64,000 nt of DNA from Alteribacillus bidgolensis (GTDB lineage Bacteria; Bacillota; Bacilli; Bacillales; Marinococcaceae): NCBI RefSeq assembly GCF_002886255.1, contig NZ_KZ614149.1:3655272-3719271 (forward strand), read 5' to 3'. Positions within the stretch are counted from its first letter, which is position 1; every line of letters begins with the position of its first letter. The notes beneath the pieces are model-generated. The model was not told where the DNA came from. It was given only the letters and a program-made list of their open reading frames with translations, and did not search any database. The position numbers were made by a program, and so were the translations under genes. This document shows, piece after piece, positions 26,116 through 34,004 of the stretch.

Positions 26116-26541
26116 ATGCAAACTATTCAAAAGCATATGACAACCTTTGCCGAATGCTGCAGCCCTTCTGATGATCTCTATACTTTGGCTAAAAAGATGA
26201 AAGAAAATGAGATTGGTTTTCTTCCTATTGTCAAAGACGATCATTTAGTTGGATGTGTAACAGACAGAGATGTGGTTATCGATGGACTTGCAAAAGAAGT
26301 GCAGCCTAATGAAGTTACCGCAGAAAACATCATGCAGGAAAAAGTCATTACTGGTTACCCTGATATGTCGGTCGATGAAGCCTCTAGGTTAATGCAAGAT
26401 CATCAAATTCAGCGGTTAGTAGTCACAGAAGATCAAAAAGTGAAAGGTGTCGTTTCTATTGGGGATCTGGCGGTCTCAAAAAATGCTGATCAAGCAGCAG
26501 GGAACACACTAAGCGAAATTTCAAAACCACATCCATCATAA
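26116..26541 (+). CDS. CBS-domain pair protein
   Basis: A 141-residue protein of two CBS motifs. The first is within MTTFAECCSPSDDLYTLAKK through IVKDDHLVGCVTDRDVV, the second within MQEKVITGYPDMSVDEASRL through VVSIGDLAVS. Stand-alone CBS pairs bind adenine nucleotides and act as energy or stress sensors; the exact role is unknown (similar to Bacillus YhcV). AAAGGAGAGG precedes it, 44 bp after the KGG gene, so the two may be co-expressed as a stress unit. Confidence 0.85.
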   Translation: MQTIQKHMTTFAECCSPSDDLYTLAKKMKENEIGFLPIVKDDHLVGCVTDRDVVIDGLAKEVQPNEVTAENIMQEKVITGYPDMSVDEASRLMQDHQIQRLVVTEDQKVKGVVSIGDLAVSKNADQAAGNTLSEISKPHPS

Positions 26542-26550
26542 AAAATCAAC

Positions 26551-26674
26551 AGCATCCATAAAGCAAGAAATATCCACGCTAATGAATGATCCCTTTATGG
26601 ATGCTTTGATTTCCTTTATACCAAAATAAAATAATGAATGCAAGAAAACCACCAAAAAATGGGTGGTTTTTCTT
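26551..26674 (+). terminator. Two successive terminator hairpins after the CBS gene
   Basis: AGCATCCATAAAG (26551-26563) pairs with CTTTATGGATGCT (26594-26606) across a 30-nt loop. A compact second hairpin, AAAACCACC (26645-26653) and GGTGGTTTT (26662-26670), is followed by TCTTTTTC and is the stronger terminator. Confidence 0.75.
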
Positions 26675-26677
26675 TTT

Positions 26678-26755
26678 CTACATAAGGAAAGAGCAATTTT
26701 GCTAAAGGGGAAAGTATAAGGAAATTACGGCTTCCTCCATTTGGACTTGTTCTAA
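26678..26755 (+). repeat. Family 2 intergenic repeat, degenerate copy
   Basis: AAAGTATAAGGAAATTACGG, CTTCCTCCATTTGGACTTGT and TTCTAAA match the consensus of the repeat found at 35983, 38140, 51506 and 63236, but the terminator arm has been lost. Confidence 0.55.
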
Positions 26756-26825
26756 ACTATCATAGTTAAATTAGGTGAAATCGACGTTTTTAAGGTGAAG
26801 TTTCCCGCAGGTATTGACGTTATAG

Positions 26826-26853
26826 TTGACGAAGATATTAGGGGGGGTATAAA
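26826..26853 (+). promoter_or_regulatory. SigA-like promoter of acoR with a G7 tract
   Basis: TTGACG (26826-26831) and TATAAA (26848-26853) are separated by 16 bp; the spacer ends in seven consecutive G residues (26841-26847). Confidence 0.5.
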
Positions 26854-26917
26854 GAAATGAATGACTAGAAATTAACTTGGAGTTTTTTAAATTTTTAGAA
26901 AGAGGTGAGAGCTGGCA

Positions 26918-28743
26918 ATGGAGCAGCTGAAACGGGAGACGTGGAAGCGCTTTGTTCAAGAAGGGACACTTGATACGTCCAGGATGGAAAAAAGAATTGC
27001 AGAATCCTGGTTTCATTGTCGTCAAACCGGAGTAGATCCTTATAATGGAAAAGGAGTGCTGCTTTTAAATGGAAGAGAATTAGAAGAGAGAAAACAAAAA
27101 AATTCACGCTTGATTCAAGTAGCAATGCCCTTTTTACAAAATCTTGCAAAAATGTATGAACAGTTAAATGTCGTTTTATTACTTGCCGATCGTGATGGTT
27201 ATGTGCTGCGTATGATGGGAAATACATCCGCATATCAAATCGCCAAGGACATTAATTTTACCGAGGGTGTAAAATGGACGGAAGAAGAAGTAGGAACAAA
27301 CGCTATTGGTACAGCCATTAGTACTACAGAACCTATTACGATTACAGGTGTCGAACATTACTCTGTTGCTTCTCAAAATTGGAGCTGTTCTGCCTCACCT
27401 ATCTATGATGAAGACGGAGAACTTCTTGGAGTGTTAGATATTTCTAGTCCGTTTTCAAAAGACACATATGAACACATATTGGGTACAGTCGTCGCTGCTG
27501 CTTATGCTATTGAAAACAAATGGAAAAAGCAAATGAAAGAAGAAGAAGTAGAATTGTTATCTTGGGCTTTAGAATCCCCTGCATCAACTCCATATATATT
27601 ATGTAATCGTAAACATAAAATTGTATACATTCATTCAGACCTTAAAGATTACCCTGTTCAGGTCGGTAAGACTTTACAAGAATATTCTTCCCAAGGCATT
27701 ATTCATGCATCAAAAACACCAATTTTATCAAAAGGAACAGAAGACATGATCGGTTATAATCTTCAAATCCAAGCACCAAAGCAGTCTGTTCAGAAACATT
27801 CTATAACAAATGAATCTGTTTCGTTTGAATATCCAGGTGTAAAAGGCAAAAGCCTAGCGTTTCAAAAAACAATCCATGAAGCAAAGAAGGCTTCGAGAAC
27901 AGATGTCACAGTTCATTTGCATGGAGAAACCGGAACAGGAAAAGAAATGTTAGCTCAATCAATTCATCAAAATAGTACACGAAAAAAGGGCCGATTTATT
28001 GCTGTAAACTGTGGTGCTATACCTGAAAACCTTTTAGAAAGTGAACTTTTTGGATATGCGGATGGTGCCTTTACTGGCGCCCGCCGAAGTGGAAAGGAAG
28101 GAAAAATAAAACAAGCGGATGGAGGAACTTTGTTTTTAGATGAGATTGGTGAAATTCCACCATCTATGCAAATTACACTTTTACGTGCTCTCCAAGAAAA
28201 ACAAGTAGCACCGATAGGAGGAGATCAAACTGTCTCGGTGGATTTTCGTTTAATCACTGCGACAAACAAAGACTTACGAAAGTTAGTGAAGGAATTAGAG
28301 AAGATCTATTTTATCGTTTGTATGTGTTCCCAATTGAAATTCCATCATTACGTAAGAGGTCCAATGACATACCTTTTTTCGTTCAACATTTTTGCAAAAA
28401 GACAAGTTTCCCAAATAAATGGCCAAAAGAGTTGTTGGAAATTTTAATGAATTACTCATGGCCTGGAAATATCCGAGAGTTATTTAATGTCCTTGAAAGA
28501 GCACAAACGATATATTGTGACAGATACCCGTCCGCGTCCGAACTTCACTCTCTTCTCACTTCTGCTTCTCTTGAAAAAAGAAATATTGATGAGAAATCTG
28601 AATTTTCCTATCGAGAAGAAATAGAGAAAGATACATTGAAAAAGGCCCTTCAAGAAACCGGCGGGAAAGCTGCTCAAGCTGCAAAATTATTAAATATACC
28701 GAGAAGTACATTTTATCGGAAAATAAAAAAATATAAACTTTAA
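26918..28743 (+). pseudogene. acoR: AcoR-like sigma-54 activator split by a frameshift
   Basis: The gene codes a GAF-type sensor domain (about residues 60-200), a sigma-54 interaction AAA+ domain with Walker A GETGTGKE (about 336), GAFTGA (about 383) and Walker B GGTLFLDEIGE, and a C-terminal Fis-type HTH (QAAKLLNIPRSTFYRKIKK). The frame breaks at 28285-28297: after LRKLVKE the expected R-E-D-L-F-Y-R continues in another frame from 28297 to 28743. The change equals a net loss of 3n+1 bases. The truncated protein would lack part of the AAA+ domain and the HTH. It could be a read error, since the target operon and its sites look intact. Confidence 0.85.
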
Positions 28744-28748
28744 AGGAT

Positions 28749-28794
28749 ATGAGACAAAACGAGAAAATATGAGACACAATCTTAATTTGTCTCA
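28749..28794 (+). promoter_or_regulatory. Candidate AcoR upstream activating sites
   Basis: The heptamer TGAGACA occurs at 28750-28756 and 28770-28776 (20 bp apart, same helix face) and as its complement TGTCTCA at 28788-28794, forming an inverted repeat with the second copy. The sites lie 65-110 bp before the sigma-54 promoter, a normal place for enhancer-binding proteins. AcoR binding is inferred. Confidence 0.55.
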
Positions 28795-28826
28795 CTCATG
28801 TTTTAGATAAAAACAGAAGCTTGTCC

Positions 28827-28858
28827 AAAAACGCTTAATTGTAAGCGTTTTCTTTTTT
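28827..28858 (+). terminator. Hairpin after acoR, possible terminator
   Basis: AAAACGCTTA and TAAGCGTTTT form a perfect 10-bp stem with an ATTG loop (28828-28851), followed by CTTTTTT. It lies just before the acoA promoter. The palindrome also resembles a cre core, so a CcpA role is an alternative. Confidence 0.6.
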
Positions 28859-28872
28859 GGCATAAGTTTTGC
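28858..28872 (+). promoter_or_regulatory. Sigma-54 promoter of acoABCL
   Basis: TGGCA (28858-28862) and TTGC (28869-28872) give the -24 GG and -12 GC elements with exactly 10 bp between GG and GC. This fits the SigL consensus TGGCAC-N5-TTGC and the presence of an AcoR-type activator gene. Confidence 0.85.
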
Positions 28873-28911
28873 AAATATTTATGTGTAGAAAATTTGAAGG
28901 AGGGTTTTTAT

Positions 28912-29910
28912 ATGGGTGTTTCTGAAGTCCAGCAAACGAACCTCACATCAGAAAAAGCAAAGTGGATGTATCAAAAAATGGCAGAAATTCGCAGATTTGA
29001 AGATCAGGTGCACGAAACGTTCAGTAAAGGAGTGCTGCCCGGTTTTGTCCATTTATATGCTGGAGAAGAAGCGGTGGCAGTTGGGGTATGTGCTCATCTC
29101 GATGATATAGACAGCATAACAAGCACGCATCGCGGGCATGGCCATTGTATTGCAAAAGGCTGTGATCTAAAAGGAATGATGGCAGAGTTATATGGCAAAT
29201 CCACTGGATTGTGCCGAGGGAAAGGCGGGTCCATGCATATTGCGGACATCGAAAAAGGGATGCTTGGGGCAAACGGAATTGTCGGAGGAGGATTTCCACT
29301 TGCTACAGGTGCAGCGTTAACAGCAAAACTAAAAAAATCAGGTGCAGTAGCTGTTTGCTTTTTCGGAGACGGAGCCAATAATCACGGTACATTCCATGAG
29401 GGTATTAACATGGCTGCGATTTGGGATTTACCAGTGGTTTTTGTAGCCGAAAATAATGGGTACGCAGAAGCTACACCATTTGAATATGCTTCAAGCTGTG
29501 AAAATATTGCCGAACGTGCTGCTTCCTATGGGATTCCTGGAGAAACAGTAGATGGAAAAGATACTATGGCAGTGTATGAAGCCGCAGAAAGAGCAATCGA
29601 AAGAGCAAGAGCTGGGAAAGGTCCTTCCCTAATTGAATGTAAAACATACCGAAATTATGGGCATTTTGAAGGGGACGCTCAAACGTACAAACCCGAACCA
29701 GAAAAAAAGGAACATTTAACAGAGCTGGATGCAATTATACTTTTTCGTCAATTTGTACTTAAGAATGGATTGGCAAGTGAGGATGATCTTCATACAGTCG
29801 ATGAAAATGTAAAAAAAGAAATAGAAGAGGCGGTTTCTTTTGCAGAAGAAAGTCCAATGCCGGAAGTGAAAGAACTGACAACAGATGTCTACGTTTCTTA
29901 TAAAGAATAA
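28912..29910 (+). CDS. acoA: Acetoin dehydrogenase E1 alpha subunit
   Basis: A 332-residue thiamine diphosphate-dependent E1 alpha subunit. The TPP motif runs from FGDGANNHGTFHEGINMAA to EN-NGYAEATP; GFVHLYAGEEAVAVGVCAHL and THRGHGHCIAKG are typical of acetoin dehydrogenase. With AcoB it cleaves acetoin to acetaldehyde and an acetyl group passed to AcoC. AAGGAGGG precedes the ATG at 28912, and AcoB follows after 12 bp. Confidence 0.95.
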   Translation: MGVSEVQQTNLTSEKAKWMYQKMAEIRRFEDQVHETFSKGVLPGFVHLYAGEEAVAVGVCAHLDDIDSITSTHRGHGHCIAKGCDLKGMMAELYGKSTGLCRGKGGSMHIADIEKGMLGANGIVGGGFPLATGAALTAKLKKSGAVAVCFFGDGANNHGTFHEGINMAAIWDLPVVFVAENNGYAEATPFEYASSCENIAERAASYGIPGETVDGKDTMAVYEAAERAIERARAGKGPSLIECKTYRNYGHFEGDAQTYKPEPEKKEHLTELDAIILFRQFVLKNGLASEDDLHTVDENVKKEIEEAVSFAEESPMPEVKELTTDVYVSYKE

Positions 29911-29922
29911 GGAGGGGTAATA

Positions 29923-30957
29923 ATGGGTAGAGTTATTACGTTTTCAGATGCATTAAATGAAGCAATGAAGCAAGCGATGCGTAAGAATGAGGATGTCATT
30001 TTATTAGGAGAAGATATAGCTGGCGGCGCTGAAGTAGATCATTTGCAGAACGAAGATGCTTGGGGCGGAGTAATGGGTGTAACAAAAGGACTTATTCAAG
30101 AGTTTGGAAAAGACAGGGTCTTGGATACTCCGATAGCAGAAGCAGGTTATGTAGGAGCTGCTGTTAGCGCCGCGGCAACGGGAATGCGTCCAATTGCAGA
30201 ATTGATGTTTAACGACTTTATAGGAAGCTGTTTAGATGAAGTGATGAATCAAGGAGCGAAACTTCGTTACATGTTTGGCGGCAAAGCAAAAATCCCATTA
30301 ACCATCCGTACGATGCACGGAGCTGGTTTTAGAGCGGCGGCCCAGCATTCACAAAGCTTATATGGATTGTTTACTGCAATCCCGGGTGTAAAAGTAGTGG
30401 TCCCATCTACTCCAGCTGATGCAAAAGGGATGTTGATCGCTGCCATTGAAGATGATGATTTAACTGTATTTTTTGAAGATAAAACTTTATATAACACGAA
30501 AGGAGAAGTAGAGGAAGAATACTACACTATTCCAATTGGAAAAGCAGATATTAAACGGCAAGGAGAAGATTTAACGATAGTAGCAATAGGTAAACAGGTT
30601 CATACGGCTCTAGATGCCGCTGATCAATTAGCTAAAAAAGGGATTGAAACGGAAGTGGTTGATCCACGCAGTCTATCCCCTCTTGATGAAGAAACGATTT
30701 TGCAATCAGTGATGAAAACGAGCAGACTTATCGTTATTGATGAAGCAAATCCAAGATGCAATGCAGCCACTGACATATCTGCCATGGTAGCTGACAAAGG
30801 TTTTGATTACCTCGATGCCCCTATTAAGATGATTACCGCTCCTCATTGCCCCGTTCCATTTTCTCCGGTCCTAGAAGATGTTTATCTGCCAACACCAGAG
30901 AAAGTGGTGGAAGTGGTATCTGAGTTAATTGATGATGACTCCAGCGTAGCAATGTAG
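29923..30957 (+). CDS. acoB: Acetoin dehydrogenase E1 beta subunit
   Basis: A 344-residue transketolase-like E1 beta subunit, beginning with the TPP-dependent pyrimidine domain (DVILLGEDIAGG, TPIAEAGYVGAAVSAAATGM, AAQHSQSLYGLF) and ending with the transketolase C-terminal domain (TEVVDPRSLSPLDEETI, APHCPVPFSP). It forms a heterotetramer with AcoA. A 36-nt hairpin (30965-31000: AGAGGAC-TGTCT / AGACA-GTCCTCT) lies between acoB and acoC without a T run; it may stabilise the mRNA or adjust subunit ratios. Confidence 0.95.
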   Translation: MGRVITFSDALNEAMKQAMRKNEDVILLGEDIAGGAEVDHLQNEDAWGGVMGVTKGLIQEFGKDRVLDTPIAEAGYVGAAVSAAATGMRPIAELMFNDFIGSCLDEVMNQGAKLRYMFGGKAKIPLTIRTMHGAGFRAAAQHSQSLYGLFTAIPGVKVVVPSTPADAKGMLIAAIEDDDLTVFFEDKTLYNTKGEVEEEYYTIPIGKADIKRQGEDLTIVAIGKQVHTALDAADQLAKKGIETEVVDPRSLSPLDEETILQSVMKTSRLIVIDEANPRCNAATDISAMVADKGFDYLDAPIKMITAPHCPVPFSPVLEDVYLPTPEKVVEVVSELIDDDSSVAM

Positions 30958-31026
30958 AAAAGAAAGAGGACCTGTCTGGCACGGGAAAGACAAGTCCTCT
31001 ACATATAAAAAGGAGGGTGAGACGGT

Positions 31027-32262
31027 ATGGCTGAACAAATTGTGATGCCGAAATTCGGGATGAGTATGGAAGAAGGAACCGTAGTGGAATGGTTAAAAAG
31101 AAAAGATGAACCCGTAAAAAAAGGAGAACCAATTGTAACGATAAGTTCTGACAAAATAACAAATGAAGTAGAAGCGCCTGTTGAAGGTTATTTAATCAAA
31201 GTAACGGCGAAAGAAGATGAAGTGGTTAAAGTAGGGAAACCAGTAGGTTATATTGGGGAAAAAGGAGAAGCAGTAGAAAGCACAACATTGGAAAAGGATG
31301 TATCAGATAAAGGAAGCAACTCGTCTTCCCAATCCAGCTCTTCAACTGCTGTTAAAGCTCCGCCTTCTGTTCCTGCTGTGAAAAAAACCATTAAAATATC
31401 GCCCGCGGCCAAGAAACTAGCAAAAGCGAAAGGAATTCCAATAGAAAATGTAACTGGCACCGGGCCAAATGGACGAATTACAAAACAAGATATAGAAAAG
31501 CAGGCGGAGCACACTTCTGGTGAAAACGAAAAAGAAGAGATGATAAAAAACGATCTGTCTGTGAAAGAAGAGATGAACACACAGCCAGTAAAAGGTATGC
31601 GCAAAGTGATTGCTGAACGTATGCATAGCAGCCTTCAACAAAGCGCACAGCTTACGATTATGAAAAAAGCGGATATAACTGAACTTCTTCATCTCCAAAA
31701 ACAAGTTCGTGAAGAGCTTAAAGAAAGCGGCGTTGAATCAAAACTAACTTTAACTGCTTTTGTTGCTAAGGCTGTAACGGAAGCATTAAAGAACCATCCT
31801 TTCATAAACAGCTCATTTGAGAACGAGACGATAACTTTATATAGCTCTATCCATTTAGGGATTGCTACTTCATTGGATGACGGGCTGGTTGTTCCAGTCC
31901 TTAAAAATGCAGATGAAAAATCTGTCGGTGATTTAAACCAATGCATCCAATTGTTGAGCAGTAAAGCTAGACAAGGGGAGTTGACAGCAGATGAAATGAA
32001 AGGATCTACATTCACTATTACAAACCTGGGAGCAGCCGGAGTAGAATTTTTTACTCCTATACTTAATCCGCCGGAAGCAGGAATTCTTGGTGTGGGGATG
32101 GCTCAAGAAGCAGCAAAGTTTGAAAATGGAACAGCTGTACCACGACAATATTTGCCACTCAGCCTTACATTTGATCACCGAGTAGTTGATGGAGAACCAG
32201 CGAGCCGCTTCTTAAATAATATAGCTTCCCTATTAGAGAAACCGTATCAGCTTTTACTATAG
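31027..32262 (+). CDS. acoC: Acetoin dehydrogenase E2 (dihydrolipoamide acetyltransferase)
   Basis: A 411-residue E2 protein: lipoyl domain (1-80) with the lipoylated Lys at residue 43 in SSDKITNEVEAP, a Ser-rich linker, peripheral subunit-binding domain (about 123-158, ISPAAKKLAKAKG ... GRITKQDIEK), and the catalytic domain (about 185-411) with the active-site motif FDHRVVDGEPASRFL. It transfers the acetyl group to CoA. AAAGGAGGGTGAG precedes the ATG. Confidence 0.95.
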   Translation: MAEQIVMPKFGMSMEEGTVVEWLKRKDEPVKKGEPIVTISSDKITNEVEAPVEGYLIKVTAKEDEVVKVGKPVGYIGEKGEAVESTTLEKDVSDKGSNSSSQSSSSTAVKAPPSVPAVKKTIKISPAAKKLAKAKGIPIENVTGTGPNGRITKQDIEKQAEHTSGENEKEEMIKNDLSVKEEMNTQPVKGMRKVIAERMHSSLQQSAQLTIMKKADITELLHLQKQVREELKESGVESKLTLTAFVAKAVTEALKNHPFINSSFENETITLYSSIHLGIATSLDDGLVVPVLKNADEKSVGDLNQCIQLLSSKARQGELTADEMKGSTFTITNLGAAGVEFFTPILNPPEAGILGVGMAQEAAKFENGTAVPRQYLPLSLTFDHRVVDGEPASRFLNNIASLLEKPYQLLL

Positions 32263-32284
32263 ATAAAGTATAGGAGGGAAACCC

Positions 32285-33685
32285 GTGGGGACGGAAGACA
32301 GCGTAGAGACATTGGTAATAGGCGCCGGGCCAGGCGGTTATGTGGCAGCTATCAGGGCTGCCCAGCTTGGTCAAAAAGTTATGATTACAGATAAAAGTAA
32401 ATTGGGCGGGGTTTGCTTGAATGCAGGCTGTATACCGTCAAAAGCATTAATAGAAGCAGGTCAAAAATACAAAATACCAGAAACCTCTCATACGATGGGG
32501 ATTCGATTTAAAAAACCAGAGTTAAATGTTAAAGAATTACGTGGCTGGAAAAATAGTATTGTTAAGAGATTGACTGATGGAGTGAGCGGGCTTTTAAAAG
32601 CAAATAATGTAATGATAACTCCAGGAAAAGTTTCTTTTGTCAATGAAAATACGGTTCTTATAAAAAATGAACAGGGGCAATCAAAGGTTAAGTTTAATTC
32701 GTGTATTATTGCAACAGGTTCAAGGCCGGTAGAAATTCCAACGATTCCAAATGGAAAAAGGATAATCACTTCTGATAAAGCTCTAGATTTTAACGAGCTG
32801 CCCTCAAAAATGAACATTGTCGGTGGAGGCTATATTGGAATTGAGCTTGGTACAGTGTTTTCTAACTTTGGAGTGGAAGTAACCATTATCGAAGCAGGAG
32901 AAAGGATTCTTCCAGGTTTCTCTGAGGATATGGCAGCCCTTGTAAGTAAAAAGTTAATAGACCGTCCAAATGTAACAATAATGACAAATACTGCAGTCGA
33001 AAGTGCAATAGAAAATGATGAAGACGTTCAAGTTACAGTTTCTGCAAATGATACAACGCACGTATTAGATGGAGAGTATTTACTTGTCACGGTAGGAAGA
33101 AAGCCCAACAGTGATACACTAGAGTTACAAAATGCCGGTATTGAACGGGATAAAAAAGGCTTTATCCCTGTAAACCAACAATGCCAAACAAATCAAAAAC
33201 ATATTTTTGCTATCGGTGATCTAACTGAAGGTCCTGCTTTAGCTCATAAAGCTTCTCTTCAAGGAAAAATAGCTGTAGAAGCGATTAATGGAGAAATGAA
33301 TGATTTTACGGATTATCATATCCCAGCCATCGTTTTTTCCGAGCCGCAATTAGCTGTAGTGGGTCTTACTGGACCGCAGGCAGAGGAGAAAGGGTATAAT
33401 ATTGAAACCGTCTCGTTTCCTTTTACAGCAAATGGAAGAGCAATGACCACAAAAGAAGAGGAAGGCTTTACACGTTTAATAATTGATAAGGAGGACGGCA
33501 CGCTTCTTGGAGCTGAAACAGCTGGTCCTAATGCTTCTGAGTTAATAAATAAACTAACCGTCAGTATTCAGGCTGGATTGACTGCTGAAGATTTATCGCT
33601 TACTGTTCATGCTCATCCTACTCTTGGAGAGACTATAATGGAGGCGGGAGATAAAGCTCTTGGGACACCCGTTCATATTATATAA
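32285..33685 (+). CDS. acoL: Acetoin dehydrogenase E3 (dihydrolipoyl dehydrogenase)
   Basis: A 466-residue flavoprotein disulfide reductase. It shows the FAD motif GAGPGGYVAA, the redox-active disulfide GGVCLNAGCIPSKAL, the NAD-binding motif GGGYIGIELG and the C-terminal catalytic HAHPTLGETI (His-Glu). It reoxidises AcoC lipoamide to give NADH. It starts at GTG (32285) after TAGGAGGG and closes the operon. Confidence 0.95.
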   Translation: MGTEDSVETLVIGAGPGGYVAAIRAAQLGQKVMITDKSKLGGVCLNAGCIPSKALIEAGQKYKIPETSHTMGIRFKKPELNVKELRGWKNSIVKRLTDGVSGLLKANNVMITPGKVSFVNENTVLIKNEQGQSKVKFNSCIIATGSRPVEIPTIPNGKRIITSDKALDFNELPSKMNIVGGGYIGIELGTVFSNFGVEVTIIEAGERILPGFSEDMAALVSKKLIDRPNVTIMTNTAVESAIENDEDVQVTVSANDTTHVLDGEYLLVTVGRKPNSDTLELQNAGIERDKKGFIPVNQQCQTNQKHIFAIGDLTEGPALAHKASLQGKIAVEAINGEMNDFTDYHIPAIVFSEPQLAVVGLTGPQAEEKGYNIETVSFPFTANGRAMTTKEEEGFTRLIIDKEDGTLLGAETAGPNASELINKLTVSIQAGLTAEDLSLTVHAHPTLGETIMEAGDKALGTPVHII

Positions 33686-33769
33686 TGCAATCTTTCACGT
33701 TGCAGCTGGATGAAGTGATCGGCTGCATGTAGAAAAGAAATTATAAAATGGATAAAACAGTAAAAAAAC

Positions 33770-33797
33770 GTCGCAGCTTTTTTAGCTGCGACACTTT
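33770..33797 (+). terminator. Terminator shared by acoL and the convergent small gene
   Basis: GTCGCAGCT (33770-33778) and AGCTGCGAC (33784-33792) form a 9-bp stem, with A and T tracts on both sides, so it can end transcripts from either direction. Confidence 0.85.
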
Positions 33798-33974
33798 TTA
33801 CTCCAGCGTTCGGTTGTTTTCATCTACTTCAAATGTCGTTTCCGGCTCCGGATTTTCTCCTGCTTGTAAAATGCCGTCTCCTCCACAAACACTGCATGAA
33901 TACTTCCATTGTTCATCGTCCATCAAAAGGCCTGTGCCATCACATGCTTTACATACACTTTGGTTTAAATCCAT
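33798..33974 (-). CDS. 58-residue CxxC zinc-finger-like protein
   Basis: A short gene with a good ribosome site (AAAGGAG 8 nt before the ATG at 33974). The product has two Cys pairs, CKACDGTG (8-15) and CSVCGGDG (27-34), in the CxxCxGxG pattern of DnaJ-type zinc fingers, followed by an acidic tail ending NNRTLE. It probably binds one zinc ion. Its function is unknown. It lies 13 bp after the aconitase stop region of the same strand order and converges on acoL. Confidence 0.75.
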   Translation of the reverse strand: MDLNQSVCKACDGTGLLMDDEQWKYSCSVCGGDGILQAGENPEPETTFEVDENNRTLE

Positions 33975-34004
33975 TGCTGTTCGCTCCTTTAAGGGAGTAC
34001 TAAC

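Noticed and set aside
25655..26171. Long overlapping open frames on both strands over the KGG gene
   Set aside because: They result from the 60-bp tandem repeat lacking stops in other frames; they have no ribosome site, and only the KGG frame matches a family.
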